From Clostridia bacterium (GTDB lineage: Bacteria > Bacillota > Sulfobacillia > SLMV01), in the NCBI GenBank assembly GCA_003551365.1, contig PUMM01000146.1, forward strand, positions 1 to 55,651: a DNA stretch of 55,651 nt, given 5' to 3'. Position numbers and translations under genes: made by a program. Below, in pieces: positions 28,745-38,636 of the stretch; position 1 is the first letter of the stretch, and every line of letters starts with the position of its first letter. The notes beneath the pieces were generated by a model. That model was not told the origin of the DNA. It made no database searches and saw nothing but the letters and a program-made list of their open reading frames with translations.

Positions 28745-28879
28745 CTGGGAGGAAAGGATGGAATGGGAACACTGCTCCTGTTCCTCGTACTGACCGGCGT
28801 CACAGATGTGCGACGGGATGAACAGCTGTTAATGCTGCTGTTGTTCATCTTCCTGGCCGGCAGTTTCGTCCGCAAGTGA
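28742..28879 (+). CDS. Tiny hydrophobic peptide 2 (45 residues)
   Basis: Closest relative of peptide 1: MLGGKDGMGTLLLFLVLTG, charged turn VTDVRRDEQ, second strip LLMLLLFIFLAG, basic end SFVRK. Same binding site and leader as peptide 1. Too short for most gene finders. Function unknown; small hydrophobic sporulation peptides (YjcZ-like) and two-strip membrane peptides are possible analogues, but no sequence match is claimed. Confidence 0.82.
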   Translation: MLGGKDGMGTLLLFLVLTGVTDVRRDEQLLMLLLFIFLAGSFVRK

Positions 28880-28890
28880 GTCCCTGATGT

Positions 28891-28928
28891 GAGGTCGTCC
28901 CGCGACGAGTGCGGCAATGATCGACCTC
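28891..28928 (+). terminator. Hairpin behind peptide 2
   Basis: GAGGTCG (28891-28897) and CGACCTC (28922-28928) form seven pairs over a 24-base loop, 12 bases past the stop. No T-run; weaker than the hairpin behind peptide 1. Confidence 0.4.
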
Positions 28929-29002
28929 TACACGTCTCCATGAGATTTCTGGCGCACCCCTCTAGCAGAGGGCTGCCATGAGCAGTGAAGGGAGGTGCAA
29001 CC

Positions 29003-29134
29003 ATGCACCGGGACGGTCTCGGAACCCTGCTCTTGCTTCTCGTACTGACCGGCATGACTGATGTGCGACGGGATGAACAGCTGCTCTTTCTGTTTCTGCT
29101 GATCTTCCTCATGGGTGACGGCTTCCGTTTCTGA
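29003..29134 (+). CDS. Tiny hydrophobic peptide 3 (43 residues)
   Basis: Third paralogue: MHRDGLGTLLLLLVLTG, MTDVRRDEQ, LLFLFLLIFLMGDGFRF. Binding site GGGAGGTG six bases before the ATG. Its leader has no CATATTATG block, so it either has another promoter or is read from peptide 2. Confidence 0.8.
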   Translation: MHRDGLGTLLLLLVLTGMTDVRRDEQLLFLFLLIFLMGDGFRF

Positions 29135-29318
29135 GGAGGATGATAGGGCGAGGAGGGCCGGCTCCTGCCTGTTGCCCCATCTGCACTTCCGCAAGGAGAT
29201 GGCGGGGCATCCGCCGCCCCGGAGTGGTAGCGGCAACGTTCCGCTCATCCCGCTCCGGTGACCAGAGGTGGACACCCAGCAATGTGCACCACTTCGAATA
29301 CAGTAAGGAGGATCGAAC

Positions 29319-29498
29319 ATGTTTGACGGCGACTCCACTACAGAGCTATTGCTGATGTTTCTGATTCTCCCGACTCTTATGGGAGAGCACAGCCACGGCG
29401 ACAGCGGAGGAATGGACATCATGCCTCTCCTGCTGCTGCTAATGCTCGGGGGCGAATCACTATTCGGCTCCGGCGCTGGAGAAGGGAGCGGAATCTGA
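29319..29498 (+). CDS. Tiny hydrophobic peptide 4 (59 residues), divergent
   Basis: Same general plan but different sequence: acidic start MFDGDSTTE, strip LLLMFLILPTLMG, a His/Asp/Gly turn (EHSHGDSGG), strip IMPLLLLLMLGG and a Gly/Ser tail. AAGGAGG site seven bases before the ATG. A 12-pair hairpin follows the stop. It lies between the three paralogues and the CotS-like gene. Confidence 0.72.
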   Translation: MFDGDSTTELLLMFLILPTLMGEHSHGDSGGMDIMPLLLLLMLGGESLFGSGAGEGSGI

Positions 29499-29505
29499 CC
29501 TCCGC

Positions 29506-29534
29506 GCGGGGAGACGCTCCCGGCGTCTCCCCGC
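29506..29534 (+). terminator. Perfect 12-pair hairpin behind peptide 4
   Basis: GCGGGGAGACGC and GCGTCTCCCCGC on a five-base loop, starting eight bases past the stop. No T-run. Confidence 0.6.
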
Positions 29535-29693
29535 AGCACCTGCAATGGGCATGCACGATAGCGATGACCATCCGGCTCCTGCACCTCCATGTGAGGACGG
29601 GAATCGTCCGATCGGGTATCCATCTGCCCCCCAGGTGAATACAGTAACAGTGACAGGGCGCACGACTGCTGGGCCCGATAACTGCGCCGGGGG

Positions 29694-30803
29694 GTGTCAA
29701 CACTGCAACACTACATCCAGCAGCTGGTTGACCACTACAGTCAGCTCCCGTCTGACCCGAAGATTGAGAAGGTCGGGATACGCGAGCTGCACCTGAGCGA
29801 CGGGGCAAACTCCTACGTGCTGCGGGCAACCAGAGACCCGCAACCGATATGCAGGGCATTCACCCGACTGTCTCGTCTGCGCTCGATGGGATTCGACTCC
29901 CATGTACCCATACTGCCCACGCGCGACGGCAAGCCAGTTCTGAACTGGGGACGTTCGCACTGTTATCTCGAGCCGTACTATCCCGTCGCCGATCTCGATG
30001 ACGAAAGCGTAATCCTGCGGCTCACCGCCACACTGGCCGAGCTGCACCGTCTGACTGCGCGAGAGAATGGGGAGGGAGTCCTGACACACAGCCTGATCCA
30101 GCCGGAAGCCGTGCGGCACAATGCCGCAGGAGAAATACTCCTGAGCCACTGGATGCACGCCCAGCGCAGCAAATCCGGTGCCACTGACGTCGCCGATGTT
30201 CTGGCCTCACTGCCGGACGCAGCCAGGAGGGACATTGCCAAAATTCTGCATCTGTATATCAACGCCGCGCGGCTGAGCGAGGGGGAGACGAAACGCCTGC
30301 TGGGGGAGTTGGAGGACCATGGCGCGGATCACCTGGGGGATCTGAGCATCGCGCTGTTCCGCAGATCACCCAGAGAACACCGGATTGTTGAAGATTCACT
30401 CCTCACCGGGGCCCGAACGGCCGCGGCACGAGGCAAGTGGATCTGCGAGGAGGACGGAATTATGCCGTACGAGTTTGTGCAGCCCGATGACCACAGTGAG
30501 GACGACGCCTGCGAGCCGGAAGAGGACAGAACCCGTCGCCCCTCGCACGATAATGGGGCGGACCAGGAAACCTTCTCACGAGAGGAAACCCACCACTGTA
30601 GAGATACTGATGCGGAAAACGGCGGGATGCATGATCAACGAGAGCACAACCACGAAGATGATGATGCGCCGCCTCCCCGGACGGAATCCTCCACCCTACA
30701 CTGGCGGTTTCCTCCCCCGCTGTACGGTGAGAGCTGCGAGGGCGAGGCCGCATGTTCCGGTGCGGAGAGTGTGGAGGAAGAAGATGACGAGCAAGAGGAG
30801 TAG
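29694..30803 (+). CDS. CotS-like (spore-coat kinase-fold) protein with acidic tail
   Basis: 369 residues. Residues about 1-240 look like the CotS/YutH group of spore-coat proteins with an aminoglycoside-phosphotransferase-like fold: YVLRATRDPQPICRAF in the position of the Lys-bearing strand, MGFDSHVPILPTRDGKPV, YLEPYYPVADLDDES and LAELHRLTA. The catalytic HxDxxxxN loop of true kinases is not visible (instead HLGDLS-like DHLGDLSIAL), so it is probably not an active kinase. The last 120 residues are low-complexity, rich in Asp, Glu and His. GTG start with only a weak GCCGGGG site; confidence in the exact start is low. Its position after the tiny peptides supports a spore or envelope role. Confidence 0.6.
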   Translation: MSTLQHYIQQLVDHYSQLPSDPKIEKVGIRELHLSDGANSYVLRATRDPQPICRAFTRLSRLRSMGFDSHVPILPTRDGKPVLNWGRSHCYLEPYYPVADLDDESVILRLTATLAELHRLTARENGEGVLTHSLIQPEAVRHNAAGEILLSHWMHAQRSKSGATDVADVLASLPDAARRDIAKILHLYINAARLSEGETKRLLGELEDHGADHLGDLSIALFRRSPREHRIVEDSLLTGARTAAARGKWICEEDGIMPYEFVQPDDHSEDDACEPEEDRTRRPSHDNGADQETFSREETHHCRDTDAENGGMHDQREHNHEDDDAPPPRTESSTLHWRFPPPLYGESCEGEAACSGAESVEEEDDEQEE

Positions 30804-30807
30804 GCGA

Positions 30808-30849
30808 GGGCGGCCCGCCGGCATAGAACCGTTCCGGCGCGAGCCGCCC
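30808..30849. terminator. Hairpin between convergent CotS-like gene and guaB
   Basis: GGGCGGC (30808-30814) pairs with GCCGCCC (30843-30849) and GCCGG with CCGGC further in, giving about 12 pairs. It lies between the two stop codons and can serve both strands; no T-run. Confidence 0.5.
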
Positions 30850-30856
30850 GCACGAC

Positions 30857-32353
<1,497 letters not shown>

Positions 32354-32516
32354 TTATTAGTTATATACGTTAACACAACCGCCCGACGCTCTCAATACTC
32401 CAGTTTTTGCCCACTCCGAAGTGGAGGCAGGGGGGTCCGGTTCTCAGTAAACGGGGCAGGGGGAAACCGTAAGGTTCTGATCTGCTGCGGGAAATACCGG
32501 CCGGTGAATAATTCCC

Positions 32517-33911
32517 TCAGAAGCACGTGGAGATAGTCTCTGCCACCCGCCAGATATCTCCAGCACCCATTGTGAGCACCACATCGCCCGGTCGGGACGC
32601 ATCGCGCAGGTACCGGACGATCTCCCGGTAGTCGTCCATGACGCGCACGGGCAGATCATCGCGCGCACGAATACGCTCAGCCAGTACCTCAGATGAGACG
32701 CCGGGTATGGGGTCCTGCCCGGCCGGCCGATATATCGGGGTCAGGATCAGCTCGTCAGCCCCCACAAAACAACGGCTGAACTCGTCCATCAACGCGCAGG
32801 TGCGACTGTGTCTCTGGGGTTGAAAAACCGCAAACACCCGGCCCTCCGCGAGTCCTCGGGCAGCCCTCAGCGTCGCCGTTATCTCAGTGGGGTGATGGGC
32901 ATAATCATCCACTATGATAACTCCCGAGCACTCCCCCACCCGCTGGAAACGTCGACCCACCCCACGATAGGCGGCAAGTCCCCGTGCAATGGCCTCTCCC
33001 GATAACCCCACGACGCTCCCCATAGCGGCGACCTGCAGCGCATTTCTGACCATATGCAATCCGGGAACCGGGATATCACATCGCTGCACCTCTCGCCCCG
33101 CCTCCAGCAGGGTAAAGGCAGCAGAATCGGCAGACAACTGTATGTCAACAGCACGATAATCTGCATGCATATCATCGGCCGAACAGGTGACCACCCTTCC
33201 CTCGACCCCGCGCACCATGGATCTGAGCTGGGGATCATCCACTGAGAGGACAACTGCTCCATCCGGATGAACATTGTTGAGAAAGCGGGCAAAAACCCGA
33301 CTCATGCGGTCAAAACTACCGTCAAAGAACTCCAGGTGCTCGGGCTCAAGATTGGTGGCCAATATGTAGCGCGGACGGTATTGAAGGAAGCTGCCATCGC
33401 TCTCACAGGCCTCGGCCACCAGGAAGGAAGAACTGCCCACCCGGGCGGTAAATCCCGTCCCGGCCAACTCCCCTCCAATCAGCACTGTGGGTGAGAGGTC
33501 GCTCTCTTCGAGCAGGTGCGAGGCCATGGCCACAGTGGTGGTCTTTCCGTGGGTGCCGGTCACTGCTATGCTCTGGTCGTACCATTCCATGAGCTGGGCC
33601 AGAACCCGGGAACGATGCAGACGGGGGATGTTCAGCTGACGGGCCCGCTCCAGCTCGGGATTGTCATCGGGTACATCAGTGCTGTAGACAACTGCAGCCG
33701 CATCGCACAGGTGGCTGACATCGTGTCCCACGTGCACGGGAATACCCGCCGATCGCAGCATCTTCATCCGCGATGAGTCGCTGGCATCACAACCGCTCAC
33801 GGTGATTCCCCGGGCGGCGAGTACGTATGCCAACCCGCTCATGCCGTAGCCGCCCACCCCGATGAAATGAAGCGAACCCGCCAGGTCCTCCAGTCTTGCA
33901 CTGCACGGCAT
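32517..33911 (-). CDS. murC: UDP-N-acetylmuramate--L-alanine ligase
   Basis: First amino-acid ligase of peptidoglycan precursor synthesis (cytoplasm). 464 residues: Rossmann-like start HFIGVGGYGMSGLAYVL, ATP loop VTGTHGKTTTVAM, central EACESDGSFLQYRPR and DDYAHHPTEITATL near the C-terminal domain. ATG at 33911 is taken because AGGAGGAG precedes it; an earlier frame start lacks one. MurC standing alone, not beside murB/ftsQ, is unusual but seen in some Clostridia. Confidence 0.96.
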   Translation of the reverse strand: MPCSARLEDLAGSLHFIGVGGYGMSGLAYVLAARGITVSGCDASDSSRMKMLRSAGIPVHVGHDVSHLCDAAAVVYSTDVPDDNPELERARQLNIPRLHRSRVLAQLMEWYDQSIAVTGTHGKTTTVAMASHLLEESDLSPTVLIGGELAGTGFTARVGSSSFLVAEACESDGSFLQYRPRYILATNLEPEHLEFFDGSFDRMSRVFARFLNNVHPDGAVVLSVDDPQLRSMVRGVEGRVVTCSADDMHADYRAVDIQLSADSAAFTLLEAGREVQRCDIPVPGLHMVRNALQVAAMGSVVGLSGEAIARGLAAYRGVGRRFQRVGECSGVIIVDDYAHHPTEITATLRAARGLAEGRVFAVFQPQRHSRTCALMDEFSRCFVGADELILTPIYRPAGQDPIPGVSSEVLAERIRARDDLPVRVMDDYREIVRYLRDASRPGDVVLTMGAGDIWRVAETISTCF

Positions 33912-33992
33912 CCCGACTCCTCCTTCGTCTCTCACATAGTATGTACCGACAGCGGCAGAGACACACGCTCAGGAGGCATCTCGCTGAGGCGC

Positions 33993-35042
33993 CTATCCGT
34001 CTTCTGCAGGCCGCAGGGATAGGGAGGGGTCCACATCCAGCCCGTAACCATCCGCTCCCCGCCGGGCAAATCGTCGATGACCGGCCGCTGCAACCATGGC
34101 GGCATTGTCCGTGCAGTACTCGGGCGGGGGCACTATCAGCCGGGCGCCCGCATCCCCCGCCACCTGCGCCAGGCGTTCACGCAGCTGCGCGTTCGCTGCC
34201 ACGCCACCGGCGGCGATCAAGGTGCCAACGCCGGTCTCCCGCATGGCCCTTCGGGTCTTTTCCGCCAGAACATCAACCACTGCCTCCTGAAATGACGCGG
34301 CAACCCGCGCCGTCTCCGCCTCACCCAATCCAGTGCAATCATGCCCCCGGCGCCGCTGCTCCAGATACACGGCAACCGCGGTCTTCAACCCACTGAAGCT
34401 GAAGTCGAATGATGCATCAGACAGCATGGGGCGCGGAAAATCGATCAGTTCGCCCCGGTAGGTGCGGGCAAGCCGGTCGATGACCGGTCCACCCGGATAG
34501 CCCAGATGGAGCAGGCGCGCCACCTTATCAAATGCCTCTCCAGCCGCATCATCCCGCGTCCCGCCGATGAGCTCTCCCTCCACCGAGTCCTCTCCCTCCA
34601 CCAGCATGAGTTCAGTATGCCCTCCCGAAACTATGAGGCATAGCGCTGGGGTGCACAGCCGGGGGGAGCGGTCAAGGACTGATGCCCACACATGGGCCTT
34701 GAGGTGATTGACGCCCACCAGCGGGATGTCCGTTGCCCAGGCCAGACCCTTGGCAACCATTAATCCCACCAGGAGACAACCCACCAGACCGGGTCCGCGG
34801 GTCGCGGCGATCAGGTCCACATCGGCGAGATCGACATCCGCCTCATCCAGGGCGCGCCGGAACACGTGCACAATATTCCTCGAGTGACTGCGTGAGGCCA
34901 GCTCCGGCACAACGCCGCCATAGTCGCTGTGCATTCGGGTCTGCGAACTGAGAACATTGGCCAGCACCCGATTCTCTCCGTCGATTACGGCCACACCCGT
35001 ATCGTCACAAGAGGTTTCGATTCCGAGTACGGTACGGATCAC
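33993..35042 (-). CDS. tsaD: tRNA t6A37 threonylcarbamoyltransferase subunit TsaD
   Basis: Transfers threonylcarbamoyl from TC-AMP to A37 of ANN-decoding tRNAs with TsaB and TsaE. About 349 residues, ASKHA fold: VLGIETSCDDTGVAV, metal-binding SRSHSRNIVHV, GVNHLKAHVWA, VSGGHTELMLV and AAGGVAANAQLRERL. The GTG at 35042 has GGAGG seven bases upstream and gives the normal start; an ATG-type start eight codons earlier overlaps no good site. All three partner genes lie upstream in one unit. Confidence 0.96.
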   Translation of the reverse strand: MIRTVLGIETSCDDTGVAVIDGENRVLANVLSSQTRMHSDYGGVVPELASRSHSRNIVHVFRRALDEADVDLADVDLIAATRGPGLVGCLLVGLMVAKGLAWATDIPLVGVNHLKAHVWASVLDRSPRLCTPALCLIVSGGHTELMLVEGEDSVEGELIGGTRDDAAGEAFDKVARLLHLGYPGGPVIDRLARTYRGELIDFPRPMLSDASFDFSFSGLKTAVAVYLEQRRRGHDCTGLGEAETARVAASFQEAVVDVLAEKTRRAMRETGVGTLIAAGGVAANAQLRERLAQVAGDAGARLIVPPPEYCTDNAAMVAAAGHRRFARRGADGYGLDVDPSLSLRPAEDG

Positions 35043-35066
35043 CTTGTTTCCTCCCATATCTCCCAT

Positions 35067-35588
35067 TCACTGGTCCGCGTCGGTCAGAACATCCCCTATG
35101 TCCTCACATTTCATAACCACAGCATCCTCATGCGTATCGGTGTAGTAGTTGGCCCGAATTCCCTGCACCCGAAATCCGTAACGGCGGTAGAAACGCTGTG
35201 CGATGTCATTTGACTGCCGCACCTCCAGCGTCATCCGGTTGATACCCCGAAACAGAGCCCTCTGCATCATGCTGAGCAGGAGTCGAGTTCCCACCTTCCT
35301 GCCCCGTTGATCCGGATCGACGGCAATATTGGTGATATGTGCAGTGCCGGGCAATAGCCACATCCCGGCATAGCCAACCAGTGAATCTCCCCGGCAGGCC
35401 ACAACGTAGTCTGCATTGGAGTTTTCTCGCAGCTCGGTGCAAAAGACCGATTCCGACCACGGCGTCGGAAAGGATCGCTGCTCTATCTTCATTACCCGGT
35501 CAATATCGCGCAACAGCATGGACCGGACATATACTTCACGGATGTGTTCGCCATTCGATTCAGATTCCGGCGGCCAGTCCAGGCTCAC
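35067..35588 (-). CDS. rimI: Ribosomal-protein S18 alanine N-acetyltransferase RimI
   Basis: GNAT acetyltransferase, 173 residues. Seen: MKIEQRSFPTPWSESVF (family start), NIAVDPDQRGRKVGTRLL (acetyl-CoA loop with Arg/Gly pattern), ALFRGINRMTLEVR and AQRFYRRYGFRVQGIR. GTG start overlapping the tsaB stop (GTGA). The tsaE-tsaB-rimI-tsaD order is the classic conserved block in Gram-positive bacteria. Confidence 0.93.
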   Translation of the reverse strand: MSLDWPPESESNGEHIREVYVRSMLLRDIDRVMKIEQRSFPTPWSESVFCTELRENSNADYVVACRGDSLVGYAGMWLLPGTAHITNIAVDPDQRGRKVGTRLLLSMMQRALFRGINRMTLEVRQSNDIAQRFYRRYGFRVQGIRANYYTDTHEDAVVMKCEDIGDVLTDADQ

Positions 35589-36292
35589 AGACCGGTCCCC
35601 CTCTCGGCGGCGGTACGTCGATGGTAACGCGGGTAGAGTTGCTCAGGCGATAACGAGCATCCGCGGCGCATCTGTTCCCACCCCAGTCGGGCGACGTGCG
35701 CTCCCCGTATGGGAGACAGGTGTCGCACCAGACCATACGGTGCGGCTTCACCTGCCGTTTCCGCATCGTCGACGGCACACACCACGAACGCCCCGGTGGG
35801 CACTCGCTCACGAACTATGCTTTCGGTTTCAACCCGAGTTCGACGTGCGGGCGAAACCACTTCCTCCGGCACCCAGTGCACTTCGTCCACAGGTGAGATG
35901 TCCGGGCGCCGGTACAGGGCAGAAAATCCCGCGCCCCTCCCCGCGCTCACCACAGAGACTATGTGTCCACCCGGCGCAACCGGAACTCCCGCGGCCAGTG
36001 CGGCTGTCGTCGATACTCCCGCTGCCGCCAGTCCCCGGCCAAGCGTCAATCCCACGGCCAGCGCCGTGCCTATGCGCAGGCCAGTGTATGAGCCCGGACC
36101 AATAGTCACCGCGACGCCATCGAGATCCTGCGGCCCCAGCTCCAGACTTTTCATCCAGTCATCGATTGACGCCGGAAGGAGACGGGACGCCCGGCGCGGA
36201 GCCCGCACTGTCCACTCTCCATACAGCTGGCCGTCGCACAGCAGGGCTGCACTCACGGTGTAAGCTGCCGTGTCAATTCCGAGAACTCGCAC
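35585..36292 (-). CDS. tsaB: tRNA t6A37 synthesis subunit TsaB
   Basis: Scaffold paralogue of TsaD, needed for t6A formation. 235 residues: RVLGIDTAAYTVSAALL start, ITIGPGSYTGLRIGTALA-like VTIGPGSYTGLRIG and LALGRGLAAAG region. The GTG at 36292 with a GGGGGGA site is preferred over a start seven codons earlier; both overlap tsaE. The C-terminal part is short in motifs, as is normal. Confidence 0.94.
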   Translation of the reverse strand: MRVLGIDTAAYTVSAALLCDGQLYGEWTVRAPRRASRLLPASIDDWMKSLELGPQDLDGVAVTIGPGSYTGLRIGTALAVGLTLGRGLAAAGVSTTAALAAGVPVAPGGHIVSVVSAGRGAGFSALYRRPDISPVDEVHWVPEEVVSPARRTRVETESIVRERVPTGAFVVCAVDDAETAGEAAPYGLVRHLSPIRGAHVARLGWEQMRRGCSLSPEQLYPRYHRRTAAERGTGL

Positions 36293-36767
36293 AGTCTTCC
36301 CCCCCGACCTCATCAGATATAATCCGCGCGCAGCCGCCGCGGGCCTCCAGCCGGATCCGGCGACGATTATCTCCGCATCGCTCCAGACGGATCAGAAGCC
36401 GGTCATCCGGCAAAAACCCTGATGGCAGCCGATCGGCCCATTCAATCACTGCCAGCGAATCGCGGTCGAGAATACGGTCCCAGGGAAGATCCATCTCTGC
36501 CTCCGCCTCATCGAGCCGATAAAGGTCCACGTGGTGAATGGGAAAGCGACCGCAGTGCTCCCATACCAGGGTGAATGACGGACTGCGGAAGGGCCCCTCC
36601 GCACCTGCACCGGACATGATTCCGCCAGCCAGGACCGTCTTGCCGGACCCGAGAGGACCGATGAGCGCGACGATATCGCCCCCATCGACTCTCTGACCCA
36701 GACGCCTGCCCCGCTCAACCGTCTCCTCCTCGCTTTCCGTCAACCACTCGCGTCTGCACACCGTCAC
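36273..36767 (-). CDS. tsaE: tRNA t6A37 synthesis ATPase TsaE
   Basis: P-loop ATPase that drives the TsaBD cycle. 164 residues: IALIGPLGSGKTVLAGGI (Walker A), SPSFTLVWEH, FPIHHVDLYRLDEAE and VIEWADRLPSGFLP. GTG start, three bases behind the uracil-DNA glycosylase gene. Overlaps tsaB by about 20 bases. Confidence 0.95.
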   Translation of the reverse strand: MTVCRREWLTESEEETVERGRRLGQRVDGGDIVALIGPLGSGKTVLAGGIMSGAGAEGPFRSPSFTLVWEHCGRFPIHHVDLYRLDEAEAEMDLPWDRILDRDSLAVIEWADRLPSGFLPDDRLLIRLERCGDNRRRIRLEARGGCARIISDEVGGEDCASSRN

Positions 36768-36769
36768 TA

Positions 36770-37447
36770 CTACTCATCCCCTTTTAGTGCCTCCATGACT
36801 TTTCGCATATCCTCCCAGGTCGGTGCCTTCTTATTGGGGTCACGGAGCAGCGCGGCCGGGTGAAATGTCGGCATGACCGGAACCCCGGCCCACTCCTGCC
36901 ACGTCCCCCGCATCCGGGTGATCATTGCCTCCGGGTGAATCAAACTCTGCGTTGCGGCTGCCCCCAGTGCAACAATGATCTGTGGACGAATCAGGCGAAC
37001 CTGACTCCGCAGAAACGGGAAACAGGTGTCTCGCTCCTCTGGATACGGAGTGCGGTTTCCGGGCGGCCGACATTTCACCACGTTGGTGATGTATACACCC
37101 TCTCTTCGCAGCTCGCATGCCCGGATGATCCGGTCCAGCAGCCGTCCGGCCCGACCCACGAAGGGGCGTCCCTCCCGGTCCTCGTCGCCTCCAGGTGCCT
37201 CGCCCACGAACATGAGCTGGCTGTCTGCTGCCCCCTCGCCGAAAACCACCTGCGTACAGGTTTCCCGGAGAGCGCACTCATCGCACTGCAGAGCCCGCTC
37301 CCGCAGCTGATCGAGGTCTTCATCCGGGGTATCCCGCTGCAGCTTCCAATAGGAGGTCCAGTCCGTCTCCTCCCCTTCCTCCTCTTCTTGCGGGAGAAAC
37401 GCAAAACGCTTCTGCCTGATTTCGCCTTCATCATCTCTGTTCTTCAC
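36770..37447 (-). CDS. Uracil-DNA glycosylase, family 4 (4Fe-4S)
   Basis: Removes uracil from DNA. 225 residues. Family-4 motifs: [34 protein letters not shown] and [10 protein letters not shown]. Fe-S cysteines in [16 protein letters not shown] and later in KCRPPGN / DTCFPFLR. An N-terminal Glu-rich extension of about 40 residues precedes the domain. GTG start with GGGAGGGG, overlapping the DUF483-like stop by 17 bases, so the two are co-transcribed. Confidence 0.93.
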   Translation of the reverse strand: MKNRDDEGEIRQKRFAFLPQEEEEGEETDWTSYWKLQRDTPDEDLDQLRERALQCDECALRETCTQVVFGEGAADSQLMFVGEAPGGDEDREGRPFVGRAGRLLDRIIRACELRREGVYITNVVKCRPPGNRTPYPEERDTCFPFLRSQVRLIRPQIIVALGAAATQSLIHPEAMITRMRGTWQEWAGVPVMPTFHPAALLRDPNKKAPTWEDMRKVMEALKGDE

Positions 37448-38393
37448 TCGGCACCCCTCCCATGTACTGCGACATCATCTGTCTGCGACGTCGCTCCAGT
37501 ATTTCTGGATACTTGCTCACATAGTCCATGTTGGCCCTAAAGACGCGCTGCATGCGGTTGACCAAGCGTTCATCCGCCTCCCCCACCGCCTGCAACATGG
37601 ACTCGCCCACCTGGCTAGCCGCCGGACACTGGGGTTTGCAGGGATAGAACGAACCCGCAAAAAATGCCGTGGCCTCCATATCCGCCCGTTCTTCGTCATC
37701 ATCGCCGGTAATCTCGGAGATCTGGTTGGATGAACGCAGCGCGCTATCCACATCCGATGCAGCGTCCTCCACATAGGCCTCAACGCAGCACTCCGGATAC
37801 CCGAGGAGATCGCCAGCCCGACGCAAATACTCGGGTGATTTCTCTTCCGGCATGAACATCAGCTGTGGGCCAGTCCTTCCCGCACGGCGCATCTCCTGCA
37901 TCATCTCTCGCCGGATCTCGTCGCGACGGGCCATGAAGGCGGCAATCTCGGTGACCGTACGTTGATCCCGGACCACCCACATCTCGTCCAGGCTTGGACG
38001 CACCTGGCTCTCATAGATGTGCAGCCCGAGCTCCCCGGCCCACTGCCGGGCTGCCCGGTAGTTGGGGTGCTCCCAGACTGCGTCCTCATAGGCCTCCCGC
38101 AGCAGAGAAGCCTTATAGCGCAGGGGATTCATCATTGCTCGCATTCCGGCATAGCGAATCCGATCCAGAAACTTGAACGGCCCGCCGCCCCTGCGACTCT
38201 CGTAGTAGCGCCGGGAGTATCCCTCATCTATGGCTTCCCGAATCCGGTCACCGGCGGGGAGGTCGGCCGGAATCCAGAGAACTGCAGCCCGTCGTGCCCC
38301 AGTGGCCACGGCCACGTAATCCTCCATCTTGACCTGCTCCTGCACATTGTCATCATTCAGAAGCCGCATGATCCGGCTTTCCGATCGGTTCAT
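37431..38393 (-). CDS. DUF483-like protein with cysteine motifs
   Basis: 320 residues. The pair LGYPECCVEAYV (about 219-230) and SFYPCKPQCPAASQVGE (about 270-286) is the hallmark of the DUF483 family, whose function is unknown; four to five Cys could bind a metal or Fe-S cluster. The first 210 residues are charged and helical without a recognised domain. GGAGGTG nine bases before the ATG. First gene of the unit with udg and tsaEB-rimI-tsaD, suggesting a link to DNA or tRNA maintenance, though this may be operon convenience. Confidence 0.78.
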   Translation of the reverse strand: MNRSESRIMRLLNDDNVQEQVKMEDYVAVATGARRAAVLWIPADLPAGDRIREAIDEGYSRRYYESRRGGGPFKFLDRIRYAGMRAMMNPLRYKASLLREAYEDAVWEHPNYRAARQWAGELGLHIYESQVRPSLDEMWVVRDQRTVTEIAAFMARRDEIRREMMQEMRRAGRTGPQLMFMPEEKSPEYLRRAGDLLGYPECCVEAYVEDAASDVDSALRSSNQISEITGDDDEERADMEATAFFAGSFYPCKPQCPAASQVGESMLQAVGEADERLVNRMQRVFRANMDYVSKYPEILERRRRQMMSQYMGGVPSEEQR

Positions 38394-38524
38394 AGCCTTT
38401 CACCTCCGCGGACCAGCCCATCCCGCCGGGCGGACGCGACCTTCATGCGGGGACACTGGCCTCTCCCCCATTACATCACGATGCGGGTGGCCGGTGGTAG
38501 TGGTGGGGAGCACTGAGCGGAAAA

Positions 38525-38560
38525 CTGTCAGCGGGCCCGTATGTATGGGCCCGCTGACAG
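38525..38560. terminator. Perfect 14-pair terminator hairpin
   Basis: CTGTCAGCGGGCCC and GGGCCCGCTGACAG on an eight-base loop; on the minus strand it is followed by TTTTCC, and on the plus strand by AAAAA preceded by AAAA, so it is bidirectional-looking. It closes the MutL/barrel-sandwich operon, 77 bases behind its last gene. Confidence 0.85.
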
Positions 38561-38636
38561 AAAAACCGGCAATTCTCCTGTAGGTCCGCGTCCACTGGCC
38601 GCCAGTGCGCGCGGCGTAGCAAACTCTGTCGTGAGC

